Positions 6,625 to 14,667 of a DNA stretch of 64,000 nt are shown here, one piece after another (position 1 is the first letter of the stretch; each line of letters opens with the position of its first letter). This DNA comes from Phaeacidiphilus oryzae TH49. Lineage in GTDB: Bacteria; Actinomycetota; Actinomycetes; Streptomycetales; Streptomycetaceae. The position numbers and the translations under genes were made by a program. The stretch is from contig NZ_JQMQ01000005.1 of NCBI RefSeq assembly GCF_000744815.1, forward strand, positions 6,033,801-6,097,800. Direction: 5' to 3'. A model generated the notes under the pieces. That model made no database searches. It was not told the DNA's origin and saw only the letters and a program-made list of their open reading frames with translations.

Positions 6625-7751
6625 CTGAAGCAAGCACTCAGGGAAATGCCCCCCGTCGGAACCATCTGCTGGTGATCGGAGGCTCGGTCTTCCTGGGCCG
6701 GGCGTTCGCCGCCGAGGCGCTGGCCCGCGGCTGGCAGGTGACCACCTTCAACCGCGGCCGCTCGGCCCCGGACCTGCCGGGCGTGCGGGCGCTGCGCGGG
6801 GACCGCGAGGACGCGGCCGACCTGGACGCGCTGGCCGCCGCCGGCCCGTACGACGCGGTGGTGGACGTCTGCGGCTACACCCCGAGCACGGTGGGGGCCT
6901 CGCTGCGCGCGCTGGGCCCGGTGGCGCCCGCCTACCTCTTCGTCTCCTCGATCAGCGCCTGCCGCGGCTGGCCGGCCGAGACCGTCGACGAGTCCTCGGA
7001 GCGCTGGCCCTGCAAGCCGGACGCGGGCCCCGAGGACGGTGACTACGGGGTGCTCAAGGCGGGCTGCGAGCGCGCGGTGGAGGAGTACTTCCCCGGGAGG
7101 TCGCTGATCCTCGCCCCCGGCCTGATCATCGGCCCGGGCGACCCCACCGGCCGGGCCACCTGGTGGCTCGAACGGGCGGCCCGCGGCGGCCCGTTCCTCG
7201 CGCCCGGTGGGCGGCACCGCCCGATCCAGCTGATCGACGCCCGGGACATCGCGGCCTTCGGCCTGGACCGGATCGCGGACGGCGACGAGGGGCGCTGGCT
7301 GACCACCTCCCAGCAGCAGCGCAGCACCTGGGAGGAGTTCCTGGCCGGCTGCGCCGCCGCGGTGGCGAGCACCGGCCGGGCCCCCGCCGAGCCCGCCCGG
7401 CCGGTCTGGGTCGAGGACGGGTTCCTGCTGGACCACGACGTCGAGGTGTGGAACGAACTGCCGCTGTGGGCGCCGGCCGTCCCCGAGATGGACGGCGTCT
7501 GGAACCCGGACGCCTCGCGGGCGCTGGCGGCCGGGCTGACCCCGCGCCCGCTGGCGGACTCCCTCCGGGACGCCTGGGCCTGGCTGGACGAGCCCTCCGG
7601 CGACAACCGCCGCCTCGTCGCCGAGTACGCCCGCGGCAAGCAGGCCAAGGGCCTCCGCCCGGCCGGGATGGACCCGGAGCGGGAGGAGGCCCTGCTCGCC
7701 GAATGGGCCGGAGCGGCGCCGGTCGCTGGCAGCCGGCGTCAGGAGGCGTAG
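6621..7751 (+). CDS. NAD-dependent epimerase/dehydratase-like protein
   Basis: Extended short-chain dehydrogenase fold, 376 residues. The N-terminal nucleotide-binding motif is IGGSVFLGRAF, a variant of GxxGxxG used by atypical SDRs, followed by NRGRS at the end of strand 2, which suggests NADP(H) preference. A YxxxK pair occurs in DGDYGVLKAGCE. Later motifs (APGLIIGPGDPTGR, RPIQLIDARDIAAF) resemble isoflavone-reductase/epimerase-like proteins of actinomycetes. It overlaps the DUF1275 stop by 4 bases, and its 3' end overlaps the converging glycosidase gene by 13 bases. Substrate unknown. Confidence 0.82.
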   Translation: MTEASTQGNAPRRNHLLVIGGSVFLGRAFAAEALARGWQVTTFNRGRSAPDLPGVRALRGDREDAADLDALAAAGPYDAVVDVCGYTPSTVGASLRALGPVAPAYLFVSSISACRGWPAETVDESSERWPCKPDAGPEDGDYGVLKAGCERAVEEYFPGRSLILAPGLIIGPGDPTGRATWWLERAARGGPFLAPGGRHRPIQLIDARDIAAFGLDRIADGDEGRWLTTSQQQRSTWEEFLAGCAAAVASTGRAPAEPARPVWVEDGFLLDHDVEVWNELPLWAPAVPEMDGVWNPDASRALAAGLTPRPLADSLRDAWAWLDEPSGDNRRLVAEYARGKQAKGLRPAGMDPEREEALLAEWAGAAPVAGSRRQEA

Positions 7752-10093
7752 GCCTGCAGCTCGGAGAGCTGGCCGGCGGGCCAGCCGGTGTTGGCGGTGA
7801 AGGTCAGCCGCAGGTACCGGACGTTCGCCGGGCTGCTCAGCCTGGCCGTCGCGGTGTTACCGCTGGACGGGTCGAAGGTGTAGCCGGCGGACGGGGCGAG
7901 GGTGGTCCAGCTGCTTCCGTCCGTGCTGCCCTGGACGGTCAGCGTCTGGGTTCTGGTCTGCCAGGCGCTGGACGGGGGGAGGTCCATGACGAGCCGTCCG
8001 ACCTGCTCGGTCGCGCCCAGATCGACCTGGAACCACTGCGGGAAGGCGTTGTCGGCCGACTCCCAGTAGCTGTTGGTGTCGCCGTCCACCGCGTTGGCGG
8101 GGACGTAGGTCTGGGTGGAGGCGCTGGCGGTGGCCGGTTTGCCGAGCGCCAGGTTCGGGTTCCCGGTGGGTGTCGGGGTGGGCGTCGGCGTCGGCGTCGG
8201 GGTGCCGGTCGAGCCGCCGCCGGCGGCCGGGGGCAGGCCGACCGGGGCCGGGAAGGCGGTCAGCGTCGGGCTGGTGCTCCAACCGCTGTTCCCCGTACCG
8301 AGGTTGAAGGCGAAGGTGCCCGCCGTGTCGTTCGGGTACCCGTAGTCGTACGCGCCGGCCACCCCCACGCTGCTCGCGGTGAGCCCGCTGACCGGGGCGG
8401 AGCCGGTGGTCTCGGCCTGGAAGACGGTGGTACCGGTCCAGTCCACGGTGTCGTCGCTGAACTCGACGCCGTTGACGGCGTTTCCGCTGCCGCCGCCGGA
8501 GACGATCTCGAAGGCGCTGTACGGGCTGTCGTCCACGGCGTTGCCGTCGACCTTGACCGAGACCCCGCTGAACGCCGAGTCGTAGGAGTCGAGGCGGATG
8601 GCGCCCATCGGGTGGTTCCAGTTGGGGTTCATCGCGCCGGTGCGGACGAGGGTGTTGCCGGAGACCGTGATCGTCCCGGAGAGCGGTGTGAACGGCTGCA
8701 GGAAGGCCTGGTTGGAGACGGCGATCCCGCTGCCCAGGGAGTTGCTGTCGACGATGACGTTGCCCTGGATGGTGTTGTCCGAGCCGCCGTAGTCGGCGAT
8801 CCCGTTGGCCAGGGTGGGCTGGACGACGGTGTTGTCGGTGAAGGAGATCTGCCTGTCGGCCGCCGGGTAGGACCAGATGGCCAGGCCGTCGTCCCCCGTG
8901 TTGCGGAGGAAGTTGTCGTCGACGGTGTCGCCGCTCGCGTTGCCGTTGAAGTTGATGCCGTCGGCGTCGGTGGAGAGGATCTCGCAGTTCTCCACGGTGA
9001 TGCCGGAGTTGTCGTACTGGAGCCACATGCCGACGTTGGTGTCCTGGATCCACAGCCCGTCCACCACCGAGCCGCTGCCCAGCGAACCGTTGATGGCGTT
9101 GGCGGTGGAGTCGTCGTGCCGGCCGACCGTGGAGCCGAGGATGGCGAAGCCGGAGAGGTTGATCGGCCCGGACACCGCGGAGGTGTTGTCGATGAAGGTG
9201 TTGGTCTCGATCTGCGAGTACCAGTCGCCGGCGCCGGCGATGGTCGCCTTCTGCATCTGCAGCGCGCTGCCGACCCTGTAGGTGCCCGGGGGGATCCACA
9301 CCGAGGTGCCGGCCGCATTGGCGGCGCTGACCGCGGAGGCGAACGCGCCGGTGGAGTCGGCGGCGCCGGTCGGGTCGGCGCCCTCGCTGGTCACCGAGAT
9401 CGAGCCGGAGGGCTGGGTGGCGGCGGCCGGGACGTCGTAGAAGTCGGCCACGTCCAGGGTGTAGGGGAGGGCCGAATCGCCCGCGTCCGCCTGGAACCTG
9501 ACGGTGTCCCCGGCCTTCAGCGCGGAGGGCAGCCTCATCCGGGCGTCGTCGTAGAACTTGTGGGTCTTGCTGCCGGTGATGTTCCCGGTGGTGATGTAGC
9601 TGTAGGCCGAGGTGAGGTGGAGCCCGGTGGCGAGCTTGGCCCCGTTCACGTACACCGACAGCGTGCCGGAGGCGCCCTGCGGCAGGGCGTAGTGGAGGTC
9701 CAGGGCGTTCGCCGGGGCGGTCAGGGTGAACTGGACGTACTGGCCCTGGGCGGTGAGCTGCACGGCCTGCCGGCCGGAGGCCTCGGTGGCGAGCTCGCCC
9801 TGGGTGTAGTCCGGGCCGATCGCCTTGCCGGTGGTGGTGGCCTGCGGGCCCTCGGCCTCGTACTCGGTCATGCCGGGGATGCTGGCTCCGGTGCCGTCGG
9901 CGGCGCCGGCGGCGAAGGGGGAGAGGGCGGCCGGGGCGCTGCCCGCGGCCGGGGCGCCGCCCTGCGGGATCGCGGCGCTCGCGGGCCGGGGGAGCGCGAG
10001 GAGCGCCAGTCCGGCGAGGAGAGCGGCGGCCGCCAGTGCCGCCAAGGTCATGTTCCTGACAGGTCTGGAGCGGGTTCCGGTCTGCGTCTGCAT
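7739..10093 (-). CDS. Secreted beta-helix glycoside hydrolase (GH87-like) with discoidin domain
   Basis: A 784-residue exported protein. Signal peptide: residues 1-40 (basic start, long alanine/leucine core, ASA/A cleavage). About 75-210 resembles a CBM35/CBM6-like module (TEYEAEGPQ start, FYDDARMRLP end). About 220-610 is a right-handed parallel beta-helix with acidic motifs STDADGINFNG and NTGDDGLAIWS, the pattern seen in mutanase/mycodextranase (GH87) enzymes. A Pro-Thr linker (about 629-643) leads to an F5/8 type C (discoidin) domain (644-784). It likely hydrolyses an extracellular alpha-1,3-containing glucan. It is divergent from the LacI gene of an alpha-glucoside uptake operon, with a perfect operator between. 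Another polysaccharide is possible. Confidence 0.78.
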   Translation of the reverse strand: MQTQTGTRSRPVRNMTLAALAAAALLAGLALLALPRPASAAIPQGGAPAAGSAPAALSPFAAGAADGTGASIPGMTEYEAEGPQATTTGKAIGPDYTQGELATEASGRQAVQLTAQGQYVQFTLTAPANALDLHYALPQGASGTLSVYVNGAKLATGLHLTSAYSYITTGNITGSKTHKFYDDARMRLPSALKAGDTVRFQADAGDSALPYTLDVADFYDVPAAATQPSGSISVTSEGADPTGAADSTGAFASAVSAANAAGTSVWIPPGTYRVGSALQMQKATIAGAGDWYSQIETNTFIDNTSAVSGPINLSGFAILGSTVGRHDDSTANAINGSLGSGSVVDGLWIQDTNVGMWLQYDNSGITVENCEILSTDADGINFNGNASGDTVDDNFLRNTGDDGLAIWSYPAADRQISFTDNTVVQPTLANGIADYGGSDNTIQGNVIVDSNSLGSGIAVSNQAFLQPFTPLSGTITVSGNTLVRTGAMNPNWNHPMGAIRLDSYDSAFSGVSVKVDGNAVDDSPYSAFEIVSGGGSGNAVNGVEFSDDTVDWTGTTVFQAETTGSAPVSGLTASSVGVAGAYDYGYPNDTAGTFAFNLGTGNSGWSTSPTLTAFPAPVGLPPAAGGGSTGTPTPTPTPTPTPTGNPNLALGKPATASASTQTYVPANAVDGDTNSYWESADNAFPQWFQVDLGATEQVGRLVMDLPPSSAWQTRTQTLTVQGSTDGSSWTTLAPSAGYTFDPSSGNTATARLSSPANVRYLRLTFTANTGWPAGQLSELQAYAS

Positions 10094-10166
10094 GGCTCGG
10101 GACCGTAGTACTCCGTTCAGCGGGCTGCAAGATTCTGCGCAGGACGAGAAAAAAGACGATGGCTCG

Positions 10167-10180
10167 GCAAGTGCACTTGC
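10167..10180. promoter_or_regulatory. LacI-type operator GCAAGTGCACTTGC
   Basis: A perfect 14-bp palindrome between the divergent secreted glycosidase and LacI genes, 22 bp before the LacI start codon. Even-length, CG/GC-centred or TGCA-centred palindromes with CTTGC half-sites are typical for actinomycete LacI sugar regulators (for example MalR-like sites). A related CGCAAG/CTTGCG pair lies ahead of the transporter operon. Confidence 0.8.
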
Positions 10181-10202
10181 GCGGGGGCGTTAGAGTCGGG
10201 CC

Positions 10203-11234
10203 ATGAGTCGACGACTTGCCGATGTGGCGGAGAAGGTGGGGGTCAGCGAGGCCACGGTCTCGCGGGTGCTGAACGGCAAGCCGGGAGTGTCCGAGACGAC
10301 CCGTACCGCCGTCCTCACCGCCCTGGATGTGCTCGGCTACGAGCGGCCGACCCAGCTGCGCGGCGAACGCGCCCGGCTGGTCGGCCTGGTGATGCCCGAG
10401 CTGCAGAACCCGATCTTCCCGGCGCTGGCCGAGGTGGTCGGCGGGGCGCTCACCCAGCAGGGGCTCACCCCCGTGCTGTGCACCGGGACGGTGGGCGGGG
10501 TCTCCGAGCCGGACTACGTGGAGATGCTGCTCCAGCAGCAGGTCTCCGGGGTGGTCTTCTTCGGCGGGCTGTACGCCCAGGCGGACTCCTCGCACGCCCA
10601 CTACGCCCGCCTCGCCGCCCGCGGACTGCCCACCGTGCTGCTGAACGCGGCCGTGGACGGACTGGACTTCCCGCAGGTCTCCACCGACGACGCGGTCGCC
10701 GCCGAGCAGGCTCTGGAGCACCTCCGCCAGCTCGGCCACCGGCGGATCGGGCTGGTGCTCGGCCCGCCCGACCACATGCCTTCGCAGCGGAAGCTGGCCG
10801 CGGCCATGGACTTCGCCGCCCGCGAGGGGCTCGACCTCGTCGACCATCCCGAACTCCGGGTCGGGCACGCGCTGTTCACCATCGAGGGCGGCCAGGCGGT
10901 GGCCGGCCGGCTGGTCCGGGACGGCGCGACGGCGCTGGTCTGCGCCTCCGACCCGCTGGCCCTCGGGGCGGTACGGGCGGTACGCCGGCTGCGCCGCGAG
11001 GTGCCAAGCGACGTCTCCGTCGTCGGCTATGACGACTCGGCGCTGATGACCTGCACCGACCCGCCGCTGACCACCGTCCGGCAGCCGATCGAGGCGATGG
11101 GCCGGGCGGCGGTGGAACTCCTCGCCAAGGCGATCTCCGGGGCCCGGGTCAGCCACGACGAACTCCTCTTCGAACCGGAACTGGTCGTCCGCCGCTCCAC
11201 CGGCCCGGCGCCGGTGAGCCCGCCGGGCGAATAG
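10203..11234 (+). CDS. LacI family sugar-responsive repressor
   Basis: A 343-residue regulator. The N-terminal LacI helix-turn-helix and hinge (RLADVAEKVGVSEATVSRVL, then GKPGVSETTRTAVLTALDVLGYERP) are followed by a periplasmic-binding-protein-like sensor domain (GLVMPELQNPIFPALAEVV, later VVGYDDSALMTCTDPPLTTV). It stands between the divergent GH87-like secreted enzyme and the ABC transporter-alpha-glucosidase genes, so it probably represses both until an alpha-glucooligosaccharide appears. The palindrome at 10167-10180 lies immediately upstream and implies autoregulation. Confidence 0.92.
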   Translation: MSRRLADVAEKVGVSEATVSRVLNGKPGVSETTRTAVLTALDVLGYERPTQLRGERARLVGLVMPELQNPIFPALAEVVGGALTQQGLTPVLCTGTVGGVSEPDYVEMLLQQQVSGVVFFGGLYAQADSSHAHYARLAARGLPTVLLNAAVDGLDFPQVSTDDAVAAEQALEHLRQLGHRRIGLVLGPPDHMPSQRKLAAAMDFAAREGLDLVDHPELRVGHALFTIEGGQAVAGRLVRDGATALVCASDPLALGAVRAVRRLRREVPSDVSVVGYDDSALMTCTDPPLTTVRQPIEAMGRAAVELLAKAISGARVSHDELLFEPELVVRRSTGPAPVSPPGE

Positions 11235-11244
11235 CCGGTGAGCC

Positions 11245-11268
11245 CGCAAGCGCAGTCGTGTTCTTGCG
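11245..11268. promoter_or_regulatory. Possible LacI-type operator before transporter operon
   Basis: CGCAAG (11245-11250) and CTTGCG (11263-11268) form an inverted pair with a 12-bp spacer, about 115 bp upstream of the binding-protein start. The half-sites match those of the perfect palindrome at 10167-10180, so the same regulator may bind here. Confidence 0.45.
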
Positions 11269-11383
11269 AATTCTCGTCGATATCTTGTGATCCTCGGCGG
11301 CAGCTGCTTTAGTGGTCCGCGCCCGGCCCGGTCCTCCCCGACTCGGGCCTCCGCGCGAACTCACCTGTCAACGAGGACATCTG

Positions 11384-12781
11384 ATGACCTTTCAGCACAG
11401 ACGCGGCTCCGCCCGCGAGCGCGCCCTCGCCGCAGCCGCCCTGGCCGCCGCCACCGGGCTCATCCTCACCGCCTGCAGCAGCGGCGGCAGCGGTGGCAGT
11501 GGAAGCGCCGACGCCAACGGCAAGGTGACGATCAGCATCGACTGCCAGCCGCCGACCAGCAAGCCGGCACTGCGCGAGATGTGGAACCAGGACATCGCCG
11601 CCTTCGAGAAGGCCCACCCCGACGTCACCGTCAAGTCCATCGACACCTTCCCCTGCGAGACCCCGGCACTCTTCACCGCGGCCCTCAAGGGCGGCACCGA
11701 GGCCAACGTCTTCTACACCTACTTCACCGACAAGCAGCAGGTGCTGGACGCGGGCCAGGCGGCCGACATCACCAAGTACGTCAACACCACCACCGTCCCG
11801 GCACTGAACGACATCAAGCCGGAAGTGCTCGCCACCCAGAAGGAGAACGGCAAGCTCTACGGTCTGCCCACCAACAACTACACGATGGGCATGATCATCA
11901 ACCGCAGGCTCTTCAAGCAGGCCGGGCTCAACCCCGACCAGCCGCCCACCACCTGGGCCGACGTGGCCAAGGACGCCCAGGCGATCAGCAAGCTCGGCCA
12001 CGGCGCCATCGGCTACGGCGACTACAGCGCCGGCAACAACGGCGGCTGGCACTTCGCCGCCGAACTCGACGCCATGGGCGGCCGGATGACCACCCCGGAC
12101 GGCAGCAGGTCGGCCTTCGACAGCGCCCAGGGCCGGGCCGTCCTGCAGAACCTCCACGACCTCCGGTTCACCGACGGCGTGATGGGCACCACCCAGCTCT
12201 ACAAGTGGGGCGACCTGCAGAAGCTGATGGCGGCCGGCAAGCTCGGGATGTACCTCGCCGCCCCCGACGACATCACCTACATGGTGCAGACCCTCGGCGC
12301 CCACTACAGCGACTTCAGCATGGGCCCGATGCCCGGCCAGAACGGCCCCGGCGCCGGCACCCTGGCCGGCGGCAACGACTACATGTTCAACGTCAAGGAC
12401 ACCCCGGCCCAGATCAAGGCCGGAGTCGAGCTGGTGGACTACATCGGCCTCACCGTCGGCCACGGGCAGCTCTTCGACTACGCGCGGCTGAAGGCCAAGG
12501 ACCAGGCCGTCGGCCTGCCCGAGCCCGCCCTCTTCCAGGGCGCCACCAAGGCCCAGGACGACAAGCTCAAGGCGGCCAACGCCACCATGCCGGTCTCCTA
12601 CTTCTCCTCGTACGCCGACGCCGCCGTCCCAGGCATCCCGGAGCCCCCCAATGCCCAGGCCATCTACAAGATCCTCGACAGCACCATGGCCGCAGTCCTC
12701 ACGAACTCCGGCGCCGACATCGGCGGGCAGCTCCACACCGCCGCGCAGCAGGTCGACCAGGTTCTGGCCAACTCGCAGTGA
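11384..12781 (+). CDS. Sugar ABC transporter substrate-binding lipoprotein
   Basis: Extracellular solute-binding protein (family 1, maltose-binding-protein fold) of about 465 residues. The N-terminus has basic residues, a hydrophobic core and the lipobox LTAC (cysteine at about residue 31), followed by a flexible Gly/Ser stretch, so the mature protein is a lipid-anchored receptor. The body shows typical family segments (WNQDIAAFEKAHPDV, GLPTNNYTMGMIINRRLF). The ATG at 11384 gives a normal signal peptide; the longer upstream frame does not. First gene of the importer next to the LacI gene; alpha-glucooligosaccharides are the likely cargo because of the GH13 and GH87-like neighbours. Confidence 0.9.
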   Translation: MTFQHRRGSARERALAAAALAAATGLILTACSSGGSGGSGSADANGKVTISIDCQPPTSKPALREMWNQDIAAFEKAHPDVTVKSIDTFPCETPALFTAALKGGTEANVFYTYFTDKQQVLDAGQAADITKYVNTTTVPALNDIKPEVLATQKENGKLYGLPTNNYTMGMIINRRLFKQAGLNPDQPPTTWADVAKDAQAISKLGHGAIGYGDYSAGNNGGWHFAAELDAMGGRMTTPDGSRSAFDSAQGRAVLQNLHDLRFTDGVMGTTQLYKWGDLQKLMAAGKLGMYLAAPDDITYMVQTLGAHYSDFSMGPMPGQNGPGAGTLAGGNDYMFNVKDTPAQIKAGVELVDYIGLTVGHGQLFDYARLKAKDQAVGLPEPALFQGATKAQDDKLKAANATMPVSYFSSYADAAVPGIPEPPNAQAIYKILDSTMAAVLTNSGADIGGQLHTAAQQVDQVLANSQ

Positions 12782-12786
12782 GGGCA

Positions 12787-12828
12787 GTGGCCGAGACGGT
12801 GGCCGAGGCAGTGGCCGAGACGGTGGCA
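12787..12828 (+). repeat. 12-bp tandem repeat at permease 5' end
   Basis: Three and a half copies of GTGGCCGAGACG/GTGGCCGAGGCA start at 12787, 12799, 12811 and 12823. Each begins with a possible GTG start codon. The unit is a multiple of three, so copy-number change alone would not shift the frame. Confidence 0.75.
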
Positions 12829-13739
12829 GAGCCGCCGGCAGAGCCGGCGCCCACGGCCGCGGCGCCACCGCCCAGCGGGTCCGGCACCACCTCACCGGGC
12901 ACGCCTTCCTGATCGGCGCCACCCTCTGCTTCGCCCTCTTCTCCTGGTACCCGATGGTCCGCGAGTTCTTCCTCGCCTTCCAGCGCACCAGGACCGGGCG
13001 GACCACCTGGACCGGCTGGCACAACCTCCACCAGATCGTCAACGACCCGACCTTCTGGCAGGCCTGGCGGAACACCGGGCTCTTCACCGGCCTCGCGCTG
13101 GTCCTCGGCTACGCCCTGCCGTTCGCCGTGGCCGTGCTCCTCAACGAGCTCCGGCAGGCCCGCGGCTTCCTGCGGGTGCTGGTCTACCTGCCGGTGATGC
13201 TGCCGCCGGTCTCCGCCCTGGTCCTCTTCCAGTACCTGTACAACCCGGACTACGGCCTGATCGACCACCTCCTCCACGCCCTCCACCTGCCGGCCGTCGC
13301 CTGGCTCCAGGACCAGCGCACCGCCATGCTCTCCGTGGTCATCGCCTCCACCTGGATGAACATGGGCAGTGCCACCCTGATCTACCTGGCCGGACTGCAG
13401 GGCATCCCGGGCGAGCTGTACGAGGCGGCGGAGCTCGACGGGGCAGGGCTCCTCCGCCGGATCCGTCATGTGACGATCCCTCAGATGCGCAACGTGCTGT
13501 CGCTGATGCTGCTGATGCAGATCGTCGCCACCATGCAGGTCTTCGTCGAGCCCTTCGTCCTCACCAACGGGGGCCAGGGCGTCGGCGGGTCCACCATCAC
13601 CGTCGTCTACCTGATCTACCAGTACGCCTTCAACTTCGACAACTACGGCGCCGCCTCGGCGCTCGGCCTGCTGCTGCTCCTGGTGCTGGCCGTGTTCTCC
13701 GCCCTGTACGTCCGCCTCAGCCGGCGCGTCGAGGAGTGA
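12787..13739 (+). CDS. Sugar ABC transporter permease (MalF-type), 5' end frameshifted
   Basis: Integral membrane subunit with about six hydrophobic segments and the EAA loop (EAAELDGAGLLRRIRHVTIP) that contacts the ATPase. The body is intact from RVRHHLTGHAFLIGATLCF to the stop. The start is a problem: no ATG, GTG or TTG occurs in this frame after the binding-protein stop, while the preceding frame offers GTG starts (12787 onward) and a plausible Ala/Pro/Glu-rich N-terminus that ends at a stop at 12912. Joining them needs one extra base between about 12840 and 12880. The alternative in-frame ATG at 12651 would overlap the previous gene by 131 bases. I infer a one-base deletion, real or from assembly. 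Confidence 0.72.
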
Positions 13740-13748
13740 GCCCCTCCG

Positions 13749-14648
13749 ATGGCCAGAACAGCAACCCCCGTACCCGAGACCAGAACGCTGATCTCGCCGG
13801 CCGCGCTGGCCCGCCCGCGCGGCCGGATCATCCACCGGACCGTGCTGGCGGCGGTCCTGGTGGTCTTCACCGCCGCCTTCCTCGGCCCGCTCTACCTGCT
13901 GGTCACCGGCGGCCTGAAGACCACCGCCGAGTCCATCGCCAACCCGCCCACCCTCTACCCCCACCACCTCGCCGCTGGCACCTACGGCACCGCATGGCAT
14001 GAGCTCAACCTGGCCCGGCTGCTGCTGAACACCCTGTGGTACGCCTTCGGCGCGCTCGCCTTCCAGCTGGTGCTGGACACCGCGGCCGCCTACGCCCTCT
14101 CCAAGCTGCGGCCGGTGCTCGGCAACGCGGTGCTGGGCGCGATGCTGGCCACCCTGATGATCCCGGCCACCGTGCTGGTCGTCCCGCAGTACCTCACCGT
14201 CCTGGACCTGCCGGTCCTCCACGCCAACCTGCTCAACTCGCCCTGGGCGATCTGGCTGCCCTCGGTGGCCAACGCCTTCAGCATCTTCCTCCTCAAGAGG
14301 TTCTTCGACTCCATCCCCCAGGAGCTGATCGACGCCGCCTCGATCGACGGCGCCGGGCCGGTGCGCACCCTGGTCTCGCTGGTGCTGCCGATGTCCCGGC
14401 CGATCATCGCGGTGGTCTCGATCTTCGCCCTGGTGAACGTGTGGAAGGACTTCCTCTGGCCGCTGCTGGCCGAACCCGACCCGACCCGGCAGACGCTCAA
14501 CGCGGGGGTGTACTCGCTCTCCAACGGCATCCCGCAGAACGTGCTGATCGCGGCCTCCGCCATCTCCGCCGTCCCGACCGTGCTCTTCTTCCTCGTCTTC
14601 CAGCGCAACATCATGTCCGGCCTGACCGCCGGCGGCCTCAAGGGCTGA
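13749..14648 (+). CDS. Sugar ABC transporter permease (MalG-type)
   Basis: Second membrane subunit, 299 residues, with a long polar N-terminus, six hydrophobic segments and the EAA motif ELIDAASIDGAGPVRTLVSLVLP. The end LVFQRNIMSGLTAGGLKG is characteristic of MalG-type permeases. It follows the first permease by 9 bp. No ATPase gene is in the operon; actinomycetes commonly share one MsiK ATPase encoded elsewhere, which would be needed here. Confidence 0.93.
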   Translation: MARTATPVPETRTLISPAALARPRGRIIHRTVLAAVLVVFTAAFLGPLYLLVTGGLKTTAESIANPPTLYPHHLAAGTYGTAWHELNLARLLLNTLWYAFGALAFQLVLDTAAAYALSKLRPVLGNAVLGAMLATLMIPATVLVVPQYLTVLDLPVLHANLLNSPWAIWLPSVANAFSIFLLKRFFDSIPQELIDAASIDGAGPVRTLVSLVLPMSRPIIAVVSIFALVNVWKDFLWPLLAEPDPTRQTLNAGVYSLSNGIPQNVLIAASAISAVPTVLFFLVFQRNIMSGLTAGGLKG

Positions 14649-14667
14649 CCTCAAGGAGACCCCCGCA

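Noticed and set aside
7857-11249. A 1130-codon frame on the minus strand
   Set aside because: It overlaps the secreted glycosidase out of frame and runs antisense through the LacI gene; residue content is Arg/His/Gln-rich without motifs.
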